NCBI GenBank assembly: GCA_951799425.1
Contig: OX637394.1
Location: forward strand, 34,012,001-34,076,000
Length of the DNA stretch: 64,000 nt
Source of the DNA: Ilex aquifolium
Lineage: Eukaryota > Streptophyta > Magnoliopsida > Aquifoliales > Aquifoliaceae
Direction: 5' to 3'
The position numbers and the translations under genes were made by a program. This document shows positions 46,040 to 57,735 of this stretch, one piece after another. Positions within the stretch are counted from its first letter, which is position 1, and every line of letters begins with the position of its first letter. The notes below the pieces were generated by a model. That model ran no database searches and was not told the origin of the DNA. It saw only the letters and a program-made list of their open reading frames with translations.

Positions 46040-48475
46040 TGTGACGCCCCATTTTCCGGGGGTCCTGTATTAACCGTTGACAACCCATCAACCCGCGGAA
46101 ATACCCGTGGATGTCGCTTAACCCGACACCACATCAATAACATCCTTAAACCGAGGTTATAATCCACAATGAAAATTCGGTTCAACATTCATTCGATCCA
46201 ACCCCAGTCCAACTCCCCATGATTCATACCCCATTAGGGTCCAATTTGATCATTGGAGGGAAGGAAAAACATAGCCCAAAGGCTTGGCAAAGAAAACAAA
46301 AATAAAAAAAATTCTGAGTTTTGGAGGGCGTACCGGTACGCTGAACCCACTGGACATCGGCGTACCGGTACGCGTACCGGTACGCTCTGCCTTCTGTCTG
46401 TCTACGTACCGGTACGCGTACCGGTACGATTTTGCCAGTTTTGCCTTTTTCCTTTGTTTTTCACTTCCAATCCATTCTAATACATTCCTAACTCATCCAA
46501 CACATGTATAATACGATTTTTCATATAATACACAACTTATACAAGTTCCATTACATTTAATTCCATAATTTACACATAAAAATGGAATTTATACAAAAGT
46601 TTTACAAAAACTCGCACTAAGGCCACATGCCGGCCCCCTTCATTCTTGATGCTCTCCAAGTGAGCCATCCGCCGGTGTAAACCCCATACCTGAAATGTTT
46701 CCCGTATAGGGTGAGCCAACGCCCAGTAAAGTAAACCCTACCAGGGCTACTCTCCCCCTAGATGCTCATGCTCATGCAACATTCATTTATCAAAATGACA
46801 TGCATTCTAAGTTGGAATGCAACATACCATGCCATGAAATGAGATGTCACTCACTCATGCATTTTAACCCGAGTTCTCACCGACTCATTCAACACGATGC
46901 AATGCCAAAGTGTTTCATTTCATCATTTATGTTTACATCAAATGATATTTTGAAAACTAGGGTCTTTCTTGGGATCGGACTTCTTTATGGACTTAACCAA
47001 TGGTCTTCCACACCCGTACACTTTATGGGCTCTTATACCAACAGAGTGCACCCCCCAAACACCGGGTCTTTCACCCGAGAGGTCGTCATGCCTCTTCTTG
47101 CTCATCCCGACCCAATTTATCATGCAATCAAGCGGCTTAGCTAGGTCTTCGACCCAACTTTTCCCAAGCCATACTGTCAATCCCCAAGTGTGGTATTGAC
47201 ATCAACCATGCACACACACCCATGTAATGAGATGCATATGCAATGCCATGTTCCATTGCATACAACATAATGCTCAATATATATATCCATGGCAAATCAT
47301 ATCAAAGCATATAAATACCATATTCCCATGAAACTAACACATTAGCAACATATCCAATCAACACAAGACTTAAGCATGCTATACATAATCATGTGTCACA
47401 CACTTTAACATACAAAAGGTATTTAACAACACCTTCAAGGCAACCATCATATTATCACATAATCATTTCATTCCTATGACAAGGCTCAATGTACACAACT
47501 AGCACCTCATCATATAAACACATAGCATATTACTATATGCCAAACTTCCAAGAATGACCATCATATAAATACATAGCATATCACTATATGCCAAACTTCC
47601 AAGAATGACACAAGGAACCTCTATATATCGAGTTCAAACTAGAACTTGAATTCAACCATTTTTACCTCCCTTTCCATAACCATAGGTAAGTAAACCCTAT
47701 AGTTCTATACACACCTACCCGCCCACATGACACCATAGGTGAAAAATAGTCCCAAGTAGGAGAAACCCTACCTCTTGAAGCGTAATTCACCCGAAGGAAG
47801 CTTCAAGAACACTTTCCAAGCCCAAGTCTAGATTTCCCCCAAATCTCCTCTCTTGGATCTTCGGTGAAATCCCTTGCTCTTGGTGTGGTTGCGTAGCCCT
47901 CGTCGATGTGATCGACTTTAGCTCTTGGTTCGACGGAATCCGAGCGACGGAACTCCGGGAATCGACGGAGAAAGCTTGAAGATCAAGGTTTTCTCTCTTT
48001 TCTCTCTTCTCTCTCTCTTGGCCGGCCAAACAAGACTCAAGTGGCTTAGAAAATCTGAGTTTTCAGATATTTTAGCCCTATTTATAGTTTTAAATGTGTG
48101 GTCTACATCGCACCGCTCGTTTATTACTTTCGGGTCCGTTTTTCGTCCCGAAACGACTCATTAAGTCCCGGATTAAGTCCAAATAAATTTTATTGGCACA
48201 TTAATCCAATTATAAGGAATTTTAATATTTCTCATTTTTTTGGGGACCTTTAAAAGGTCAATCGCCACGCAGTCGTCTCGATCTACGTGCAAAAATCCGA
48301 CTATCTCGGAATTCGACGAAATTTGACAAGGTGACTCGTTTTCGCGATACGAATTCAACAGCGAACTCCGTTTCCTCATCCGAGGTCTAAAACATGAGTA
48401 TTTTAAATACGCATTATAGTGGCAAATTATTATTTTGCCCTTTTTGGAAAAAGTCCAAATTTCCCGGGTTTTACA
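46040..48475 (-). mobile_element. Solo LTR (2436 bp) nested in the MULE
   Basis: On the plus strand it starts TGTGACGCCCCATTTTCC and ends CGGGTTTTACA. It is flanked by a perfect 5-bp duplication TCCTT (46035-46039 and 48476-48480). A TATA box on the minus strand (ACTATAAATAGGG, about 48063-48075) gives the orientation. Confidence 0.9.
46329..46428. repeat. Array of CGTACCGGTACG palindromes in the nested solo LTR
   Basis: Five perfect 12-bp palindromes: 46329-46340, 46361-46372, 46373-46384, 46405-46416 and 46417-46428. The last two pairs abut, so each pair is itself a 24-bp palindrome with an ACGCGT centre. Confidence 0.95.
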
Positions 48476-48977
48476 TCCTTGGACCCAAACACCCACCTTC
48501 TTCTTCCTTTCTCTTCTCTCTCCTCACACAGGCATAAATCCTTCTGAGTTCTCTCTTCATCACACACAGACATCTCCCTCTCCCTCCCTCTCTCTCTCTC
48601 TCTCTCTCTCTACTGTGTCTCCACCCCTAAAACCCAACACATCCCCTTCTCTCGTCTCTCGTTACTGCGTCTCCACCCCAAACCCAACACATCTCCCTCT
48701 TTGTTCTCTCCTCTCTCGTTACTACGTCTCCACCCTCAAACCCAACACAAAAACCCCAAATACACATCCACAACACAAACCCACAAATACACATCCACAC
48801 ACACAAAACCCACAATCACATACACCCACATAGATTAAGAGTTGAATTTTTCAAGACCTCCATGGGCAATCAAGCCCCAATTCTTTCGAAATCAAGTTTG
48901 AATTCTAAATCGAAATCGAAACCAAAAATGAAATAAAAATCAAAGAGATTTTTAGGGATGGTGTCAGGCATATGGGT

Positions 48978-49205
48978 GGTGGTGCTCGATTCCAGCGGTG
49001 GTGGATGGTGGCGCTTGATTCCAGGGATGGTGGGTGGTGGAGCTCGATTCCAGCGATGATGGGTGGTGGCGCTCGATTCCAGTGGTAGTGAGTGGTGGCG
49101 CTTGATTCCAGCGGTGGTGGTGGGTGGTGGCGCTCGATTCCAAAGGAGGTGAGTGGTGGCGCTTGATTCCTGCGGTGGTGGATGGTGGAGCTTGATTCTA
49201 GATAT
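48978..49205. repeat. 29-bp minisatellite, about eight units
   Basis: Units of GGTGG(C/A)GCT(C/T)GATTCCAG plus a G/T-rich tail repeat at 29-32 bp spacing. The 110-residue minus-strand frame here is an artefact of the repeat. Confidence 0.85.
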
Positions 49206-50198
49206 GGAGTCTTAGAGAGATGGGATGGGATGGTCACTGGCTGAAGAGAGAGAAATGGGTTGGAGAAGAGACAGAGATGGTTTTTTTTTCTTTTTCTAAG
49301 ACTATTTTATTTTTACATATATGCCCAAAGTTTTGAAAGTATAATGACCAAAATGTCCCTTAATACCCTCATGTGCTTGGCACATGACGTTTTCCGTTAG
49401 TTTTTTGGACGGAAGTTAGAGACAAGGACCAAAGTGAGTCAATGTATAAACATTGAGGACGAAATTGACGAAATTAAAAGTTTAGGGATGAAAGTGCAAT
49501 ACGTGTCAAACCTTAGGGACTATTGGTGCCTTTTACCCTTTTTTTATTTTTTTATTAGTTTGATCACAAAGAACATAGGGATCACAAATAATATTTGGGA
49601 TTAAAATATTAACTAATATATATATACAGATCTATTATCCAAAATAAACTATTACCCAAAATATATAATATCAAACATGTTTTTTATTTTTATTTTTATA
49701 ATTTTTTAAATATAAATGACTACCAAACATGTTTTATATTTTTAATTTTTATCACAAAAAAACAAAAAATATTTCTATTTTTTTCATAAAAAAAAACATA
49801 AAAACAAAAACGTTACCACACGCACCCTAAGTGATTTCAAAATCGACCCACTACTATTTTCACACATGAAATTCTATAAATGGGTCTCACTAATACTTCA
49901 CTAACGCAGTCCACATACTCGATGTATGCTCACACACATAATGTCTAAGAAGGGTTTACTTTAATTAACCTTTTCATAGTTTCACATAATAGCAATTAAG
50001 CCCACATAATTATGCTAATATGCATGCAATGCATGATCGGGTCTCACAGTAAAATAATGAATCAAAAGTTTTTTTCATGCTAAGGTAGTTTTATTAGTAG
50101 TGTATATATATATATATATATAGGCATAATATTACCTTTTTATTTGAAAAGAGTAATGATCTATCGATAGAGTTTTTAAAGATTTTTTAAACACTTTA

Positions 50199-50748
50199 GG
50201 ATTAATTGCACTAAAGGTCCCCAAAGTATGAGATTTGTCTCATTTTGGTCCCTAATGTTTCAATTGCATCATTTTGGTCCCTGAAGTATTGAATATGTTT
50301 CTATATGGTTCTTCAAGCAGGCAACGTCTAGATTGTTAACGATTTTTTATCATAAATTTGTCACGTAATAACTAAATATGGATAAAAAATAATTTTGATA
50401 GCTCTTAAACAAAATTTTGGCACTCTTGACAAAAAAAATGTGTAATATGGATAGCTTTTGACCAAAATTTGAATAGCTCATGATCAAAATTGTGTAATTT
50501 AAGTAGCTATTTAACTAAAATTTGAGTAGAAATATGGTCCAGAGTTATCTAAATTATTTTTTTGTCCATATTTAAGTATCACGTGACAAATTTATGATAA
50601 AAAATCGTTAGCAATTTGGATATTGTCTACTTGAGGGACCATATAAAAATATATTCAATACTTCAGGGACCAAAATGATGCAATTGAAACATTGGGGACC
50701 AAAATGAGACAAACTCCATACTTTGATGACTTTTGGTACAAATAACCC
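50199..50748. mobile_element. MULE-type MITE (550 bp)
   Basis: Perfect 9-bp duplication AACACTTTA (50190-50198 and 50749-50757). Terminal repeats run more than 120 bp: left GGATTAATTGCACTAAAGG, right ending AAATAACCC. They include a TTTGTCTCATTTTGGTCCC block shared with the Pack-MULE at 28.6 kb. No coding. Confidence 0.9.
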
Positions 50749-51042
50749 AACACTTTATTGAAAACTATAATGATGCACATATTTTTTAAGGGTAATGTAG
50801 TCAATTAAAAATTCTCATAGATATTGATATTAATACATAAAGAATAGAGAATTAAAATAGATGTTAGTGGATAATTTGGAGATTTAAATACATAAGGATG
50901 TGATTATAATTTAGATATTTATCTATAGAAAAGATAGTGTGACATTTTAAAATTCTTTATAAGGGTAAAATAGTGAATTAAATTTTTTTCATTTCAGGTA
51001 CTTTTATTATTAGTATATATATATATTAGTAATATACATAGA

Positions 51043-54000
51043 CTAGTCATTGTCCATGACTAAATGCACTATGTAATAAAGATCAACAACCGCAACAATC
51101 ACAAATTCAAAAATAAATTATTCGAAAACATTCATATATTGTCGATCATACCCTCTATATTATTGGAACTGTCATAAAAATGAACAAAAAACTCCCCAAA
51201 ACAATACTACATATACAAATACCTGAGGAAAAAAAATAAATACTAATATAACCAAATTAAATTAACAATCTTTAAGTAATAAATAAAATCTTTCTTATCT
51301 ATAAGAACTATGTATTCATCGCCACTACCATCATTCAACTCAATAACACAACATAATTCTAAACTAAATCACCAAATTTTTCATTCACCTATGTAATAAA
51401 TACCTCAAACAAAAAACTATCCACAAATGCAACCATCTATATAATAAAAATAAGTTCACAATTGCTATCAAAAAAATAAATTTTGATATCTGAAATTCCA
51501 CCGCTTCCAAAAGAATGTATACAACCTGTAAAAAAAAATTATTCAAATGTTTTTTATTCTCCAAAAACATACAAATATTTTTTTTAATTCATCAACATTC
51601 AAATAATAAAAATATTGATAAAACATATTTACCTGAAAATTATCGCTTCATAGGTTTTGATGTTCATTGTTTCTCAGTTGAATCTCCACTTCTTCTAATG
51701 CTCGTAAACAGGTTTGGTCATTTTTGATAATGGTGGTAACCCAGGAGGGTCTAATGAGTTTAAATACTCATTAGGATATAAATTCATGATGGATCGATCA
51801 AATACATCACCGTCGACTATTTTGTCAGCAGCTAAATATGTAATTGTCTGTCATGGTGAAATATTCAATGATGTAGCATTTATAACACTAACATTGTCGT
51901 TCCTTGCAGAAAGAATTGTGCTCTCCGTTAGGAAGTCCGGGGTCACTGAACCAATCATATCTAAACGTTGATAGATTTTCAATATTAATTCTTTAAGGGT
52001 ATGACACTTGTGTATTGTTGATGGAAGTTCCACGATTTCTTGTGGATTGGTTCAAACCTAAAAATTAGAAGTAAAATAAGAAAATAGTAAAGTTAAATAA
52101 TATGGTATGTAACTAATGATCAATGAAATATTACCTCCATTAAGAATTTTGTAAATTCATCACTTTCAGAATTTGTGTTAGTTAAATGCATGTTTAACCC
52201 CAAAGTCAAAACATGTACATTTCTCCACAATATAGATCGCCTTAATAACGCACCTACGATTTGCTTGCGGACTCCTTTCGGTATTATTGGCAAGATTTGT
52301 CGAAAGTCTCTGCCAAGAACAAAAGTGATACCCCCGAATGACTTTTAGTTATCACAAACATCCTGAAGTGTACGATTCACTACGTCTACACAATACCTAC
52401 TTTGCATAGGAACTTAATCCCATATTATCAATTTAGTCAATCTGAACAATTCTGCATGCATCGATTGCTTGGTAAACCCACAAATCAAATTTTCAAGCAC
52501 AATCAATGGGATGCAAAACATTAAATGTGTTGTGTGGCCTCCCATTAATAATAAAGATGCAATACCAAATGAAGCCATAGTAACGATGATATATCCAAAG
52601 TTGCGCATTTTGGTAGCAACTGTATTATACATAAACTTTTTCTCATGTCGGCACCCCCACTCAAGAAAAAAATAGTTCCTTTATTTTCAATTATTGATGA
52701 AGTGATTGCAGTATAAGCAACATGTGTGTGCATCATTGAGACGATCAACATTATTTTGTACATCCGACTGTTGCGCTTCATGCTGGAGTTGTTGATGCTC
52801 AAATAATAATCTATTACCAACTATTACTTTCCAATTCCCAGTCAGTTGGGGGCATGGGTGGAAAGTCAAATAAAATTTTGCCTGACTCATGGATTAAATG
52901 ATCCAACAGAAATATACCATAATCTTCAATTTGATCCTGAGTAGGATTAGAAATGCCAAACATTGTACGAATCTTGTGCTCTAGGTCATCACATATATGC
53001 ATTGAGAATTGATACCATAACTCAAGTGGATGCAGCGGAGAGCATTCTATGAGAATAATACTAAACAGTCTCCTAAACTGGTGTCCTGTTTTCATAGTTG
53101 AAGCCTCCTACGTACATCGCACCCATTCTCCATCATCTTCCAGAAGTCCTCTTCCAACGCACGTTGTTTTGAAAGTATTGTACATAAAACTACTTATTGT
53201 GCGTAAGTTTTCAAATGATGTTGGTCATTTGACTATAGTTAATGCCAAACGCAGGTAAAATCGCTCTCCTAAATTTGGGCTAGCAAAGTACATTCTACAA
53301 ATTCCATACCCCATTTGTCTAGGTGTCCATTGATGTGTTTTCTTATTCCAAGTAATTTTTTGTGGAAACTCCTGGTAGGTTAACTCGCGTGCAGATTCAT
53401 TTGAAGCGCAACATTTAAAAAACCCCGTCAGAATTGAATCCTGTTGTGCACCTCTAGAAATAATCGTATCAAGTTGTTCGGCCGTATTAAAAACAATACG
53501 ATGCATCCAAGGCAAATGAAGTTCCAAACGCACAATGGATGAAATTTCTTCATGCAAAGGATTACCAAATAATCGCCAAGCAGCTTCTGGCGGTGCAATA
53601 TACCTACCATCCAGATATTATTGGATTTCATTTCCTCCTCCCAATACCTTAGTGGTACAATCATGAACTTTGTAAATATACTTGTGAATGCACTTTAAGC
53701 ATCTTATTCCTGCACAAACTTTCACATTGATATGACAGTTGAACATTTTAGAAAGATATGGATTGTATGGTATGACATCCTTATTATCAACTTGATGGCC
53801 CCCCCACACTGTATACACGCGACCATTCTCAAGATGATGATAGAGAATATATCCATCTGTGTTCATACTAGTTGATTCTACAAATGTTTGATGGTACCCC
53901 TTAGTGCATACACCATTTTCCATACATGATGCATTCGGATTTCAGGCACCACATGGTCCATGGATCATGCAACTCTTGATTGTATCAAAAATAATAGGAT

Positions 54001-55801
54001 TATCGTCAGTATTTGGAAATTCAGCGCATAACACATTGTCTACCTGGGCACATGTTTGTATTTTGTTGGGCCCATGAAGGAACAAAAGTGCATGCATATA
54101 TGGCAAACCCTATTATTTGAATTTAATTGTAAAAAAATGTGCCACCTTTTTTCCAAATAGTTGTTTCGTTTCTATCTCCTTCATAAAAAATCTTCTCCTT
54201 AACTCAAAAACTCAGGCAACTAAATCAGGACGGTCATAAACTATTTGATGTGATAACAGAGCTGAAGAAATTTCAGGCCAATTGGGATTTGCGGTCATGG
54301 TGAGAAAGATATCTAGGTGTTGATTGTACCGTGTAATAGTCATTGAATCTTGAAAGATTTCAAACATATGTCTTGCGGTTCCAATGAAGAAAGATGACAA
54401 AATCACCTATTGACCAATTTGCTTAGGACTCAGCTCATCTGCACAAACATCTATAAGACATTTGTAAAGTTCTGCACAGAGTTTTGATTGATTAAGCTTA
54501 TAGTATGTCAATCGATTTTGTTCCGTTGCGGCCCAAACATCTACTAAAAACTCTTGGAACAATTTTCCCCCCTCAAAATTGTTGAATATTCAGTTGAACG
54601 TTGAAACAAATGATAACAATAATTTTGCAACTGAGTCAATCAATTAGTTGAGGGTCTACCAAGAGAAGCGTCCCATTGCCTTAACTCTGGTTCCCATCCA
54701 AGTTCGCCATGAGGGAATAATAACACATAATGCAATGGTAGATATGTCGGGTGGCACTCATTGATCTGCATCAAATCATTATTTTCTCTCAGATGTAAAA
54801 CAATATCTCTCATGCCACTTGACTCACTTCCATCTCCGAGTAATATTAATGCAAGCTCGTCTGCTGTAGGGAGATTATATCATCGTCGATCTAATGCTGG
54901 ATTATAAAGAAGATAAGCAGGTAAACTTTGACTTGCCAATTCTGATTGACTTAAAATCTCAAAAGCGTGATAAAATTTATTTGGGAATGGGTTTACATGA
55001 AACAAATAGCCTTGAATAATTTTCAAAACACCCCTTTGCAACTGGGAATTTCTTCGACTACAAAAATCTAAAGTTGAATTAGCATCATAAATGTACAATT
55101 GACTATACACTGGTTCATGATCTCCTTGTGGTATGAGCGATTCTGTTCGATGACGCGATTCTCTATGGATAGTAAATGATGTAGGAAACCCTTTCCACTT
55201 AGTAATCTTGAATCCAGTGTAGCATCAAGACTTGTAAAAGCATTAGTTGTATTATACTCTTGTACATGTTGTCGAAACAACTTTAATTTATCATCACTGC
55301 CATCACATAACCCCTTAAGTGATGAAGGTGGTGTAATAAATGAAGGTAGTCTGATCTTTCCTTGCAAACAACATGTTTCAAATAGAGCAGATGATGCTTT
55401 TGAAATTGATAATTTTTCATCCCTCCAGTGTAGGGCCGAACAATGAGGACATTCTATAGTCATACTCCCGAGTGAATGTCGACCTTCTGATATATGTGTT
55501 CAAGAAGCAACTCCAAAACTCGTAGATGCACTTTCCTCTAATTCATAAGGATACATAGATCAAATTCAAATAACTATGTTAAAAATTACGTGAACAATGA
55601 CGTGTATTGTAGCAGTTCAATTACAAAAGTTTAAGAAATTCTTATTTATGACAAACACCTTGATAGTGGTTCCACTTGCATGGTGATGGTATCATTCAAA
55701 TTGGGTAGCTCTTGGTGCATGGATGTCATAGATGATGACCCTGAGACATCTATTTGCACGGTTCGTTGTACTGTAATTTTGCAATTGTCCATGAACAATC
55801 T
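51043..55801 (-). mobile_element. Autonomous-type Helitron D remnant (minus strand)
   Basis: A Rep/helicase coding relic runs right to left. The proposed 3' end is the hairpin AGTCATGGACAATGACT overlapping CTAG, ending at 51043 and followed by T. The 5' end is missing; the sequence is cut at 55801 by an unrelated LTR. The 3' hairpin is closer to CTAG than usual, so the terminus is tentative. Confidence 0.6.
51650..55557 (-). pseudogene. RepHel (Helitron Rep nuclease plus PIF1-like helicase), decayed
   Basis: Blocks in N-to-C order on the minus strand begin with a Helitron N-terminal region (55463-54880; ECPHCSALHWRDE and TSLDATLDSRLLSGKG). Next is a Rep region (IFLTMTANPNWPEI near 54300). 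The nuclease histidine motif follows as GLPYMHALLFLHGP (54109-54068), where the first His of HxH is Tyr. Then come PYNPYLSKMFNCHINVKVC (53750) and the linker (TWNKKTHQWTPRQMGYGICR, 53350). The helicase has a degraded Walker A near 52650, LIIWD (52414-52428), then FGGITFVLGRDFRQILPIIP (52330-52270). [11 protein letters not shown] lies near 51750. Frameshifts and stops occur throughout and the helicase C-terminus is lost. Proteins of this family nick and unwind DNA for rolling-circle transposition; this copy cannot. Confidence 0.85.
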
Positions 55802-57735
55802 TGTAAAACCCAAAAAAATTAAAATTTTTATTAGAAAGGGTAAAATGGTAATTAAATATTATAGTGTGTGTTGAAAACTTGAATTTTCTAGAACACAGAT
55901 GATGAAACAGACCTCACCATTGGATTCGTCTTGCAAAATTTGGCTACCCAGTCAATTTTCGTCGAATTCTGAGACAGTCAGATTTTTCGCAGTTAACGAT
56001 ACGATCAGACGTTGCGCGACTAAAATAAATGCGATTGGAGTTAAATTGCAAAACTCGAAAAATAATTTAAAGTTAGTTCAAAAAAATGTATTGAACATAA
56101 CACGGGACAATATTTAATTGATTCGGAATAAAATTGGATCAGGAAAAGCTGGACGTGTGGCTTAATGAGAGCCAAACAAATGAGGATATAAATATACTCA
56201 TAGGTTCTTGATTTCAAAACTTTAGTGTTTCATATTGAACAACAAAATGGTATTTATGATGATCTCTTGTACATTTTCTTATATTGCTCTTTGTACAACT
56301 ACTTGAGAAAATTGGGGGTTTATGGAATTGTTTGTTAATGGAGGAAATTGTGGATATCGTATTTCTTGTTTGGTTGTTTGGAGGAATATGAGTGAGAGGT
56401 TCCTTGTAAGGATGCTCATCCCTTCTCAAGAGGTTCCCGATAAGGATGCTTGAGAATCAAAGATGATCTAAAAGGGGGTGGAGGTTACCACAAAGTATGC
56501 CACCTACCGAAAGAATTGTTGGGAATTGGGGACTTGTGTGATTGTTGGTATTTTATTTCTTGCGTGGTTGTACGATACGAACATGGATTACTATTGACCG
56601 GGTATCATGTAGTGGGTAGACGTCTTTGTATGCCACGCGGGTATGAACTTTTCCTACCACATGGAGTGGGTAGACGTCTTTGTACGCCGTGTGGGTACGA
56701 ACTTTTCCTATCACTAATGATCACGGATTAGTAACGTGGGTTGTGTCGGACATACAGTGTGGGTTATCGTGCATTGTACCAGAAATGGTTTCGACAAGAG
56801 TTTCCGGAAGTATGGGATTCTGCGAGAACTTGTTGGAAACGATTTATGGTAGAATGAATTTTCTATTGTATATTGGTTATTGTTCACTCTACCATAGATG
56901 GTTTCTACAAGAGTCTTGAGAAGTATGAGATTCTGCGAGAACTTGTGGAAACAATGTATGGTGGATTGAATTATATTTGGATATGGTTCGTTAACTATAT
57001 AGTGGTCCCACTTATTCATTCAATTATTGTTGTTCCTTAAACTTGAGATCTATTTAAATGTCCTGGTTTTACTTCAAAAGTTATATATGATATTTGTGAA
57101 ATGAGACCGACTTGTCTTACATGTTTTCTAAACCTTGTTTGAGTTTGGGAGGATTTTCCTACAGAGCTTAGTGCCCACCCCCTACAGTTGAACATTTTTC
57201 AGATGTTGTGTCAGAGGATGAGCTCGGTGCTAACGAGCCTGGCCATGCAGATGCTTCACTAGAGGGATACTTGGATCCCGAGTGGGACATCTAGAGATGT
57301 CGTTTACTTTTGTTCTATACTAGAATATTCTTTTGAAACACTGTATAGTCTAGATCTCTTTTGGAATTTCCGCTGCGCTATAATAGTTAGTGTTTTCTTT
57401 GGGAAATGTAAATACCATTGTTGGGCTTATTCTTTTGATATTGTGGCCATGACTTGGCTTATTCTTTTGGAATGTTATTGTGAGTATGACATACGGTGAA
57501 TGGAAATCTTTTGGGATGATGTTGTAAATATTTTATGGATAAATGGACCCGGTGTGGTCGACGTAGTATAATTGCACAGGTTGTGTTTTGGGTAGAGCTT
57601 CCCGAACAAAGGAGACTCTGCCCGAATTTTGTTAAATTAAGGACCCCCGGTTACTTATGGATTTTATTAGTGCTCTCATGGTGTAAATGGTTGTTAATAT
57701 GTAATGCCGTCCAAGGGGGTATTTGAGACGTTACA
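55802..57735 (+). repeat. LTR related to the 30-kb solo LTR, not cleanly flanked
   Basis: It ends GTAATGCCGTCCA...GACGTTACA like the 30135-32297 LTR and shares the GAGGTTCCTTGTAAGG unit (56392-56458) and the CATTTTTCAGAT/CCTACAGAGCTT region. The start TGTAAAACCC and the first few hundred bp differ. A TATA box (GGATATAAATATAC) is near 56184. The flanks AATCT and GTGGA do not match. A 54-56 bp tandem unit (GTGGGTAGACGTCTTTGTA) occurs twice at 56607-56720. Confidence 0.6.

Larger units (their letters stand above)
45808..49538. mobile_element. MULE with about 200-bp terminal inverted repeats
   Basis: It begins GGGTAAAAGGCAC and ends GTGCCTTTTACCC. The arms match at high identity for about 200 bp (including TAACGGAAAA and GTGCCAAGCACATGAGGGTA). 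Flanks are TCTTTTTAT (45799-45807) and TTTTTTTAT (49539-49547), a 9-bp duplication with one change. Without the nested solo LTR it is about 1.3 kb. The interior is CT-rich and minisatellite sequence with no transposase. Confidence 0.85.
43301..49827. mobile_element. DNA transposon, PIF/Harbinger-like, with nested insertions
   Basis: It interrupts the LTR at a TAA that is intact in the other LTR. The flanks are TCA (43298-43300, mutated) and TAA (49828-49830), a 3-bp duplication as in PIF/Harbinger. Ends are imperfectly inverted: GGTGCTATTTGGTAACC on the left and GGGTGCGTGTGGTAACG from the right. No transposase was seen. A hAT assignment was considered, but no 8-bp duplication is present. Confidence 0.5.
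33776..50048 (-). mobile_element. Ty3/gypsy chromovirus, Tekay/Del-like, minus strand, defective
   Basis: A complete structure: 3' LTR 33776-36286, purine tract, polyprotein relics 36322-40793, primer site, and 5' LTR 40972-50048 (enlarged by nested insertions). A 5-bp target duplication GTAAA flanks it (33771-33775 and 50049-50053). Domain order on the minus strand is Gag, protease, RT, RNase H, integrase, and a chromodomain-like tail (VLWRSHSVEEATWETEE), which points to the Tekay lineage. The two LTRs differ at roughly one base in ten over the first 100 bp, so the insertion is old. Confidence 0.9.
40972..50048 (-). repeat. 5' LTR of the Tekay-like element, interrupted
   Basis: LTR sequence at 40972-43300 and 49828-50048 matches the 3' LTR end to end. 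The 6.5 kb between is a nested DNA transposon. Without it the LTR is about 2.55 kb. Confidence 0.9.
32579..51042 (-). mobile_element. Non-autonomous Helitron C (minus strand), split by a gypsy element
   Basis: The 3' end on the minus strand is ACGCATGTGATGCATTG then CTAG, ending at 32579 and followed by T. Sequence left of the gypsy element (to 33775) and right of it (from 50049) is one Helitron interrupted with a GTAAA duplication. The proposed 5' TC is at 51042-51041. About 330 bp near the 5' end occurs twice in tandem (33480-33775 joined to 50049-50120, and again 50125-51020). Removing insertions leaves about 1.3 kb. The 5' boundary is less certain than the 3' end. Confidence 0.55.

Noticed and set aside
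48905-49237. 110-residue minus-strand repeat protein
   Set aside because: It is produced entirely by the 29-bp minisatellite inside the MULE.
43301-49827. hAT classification of the LTR insertion
   Set aside because: The empty-site comparison with the other LTR supports a 3-bp TAA duplication and not 8 bp.
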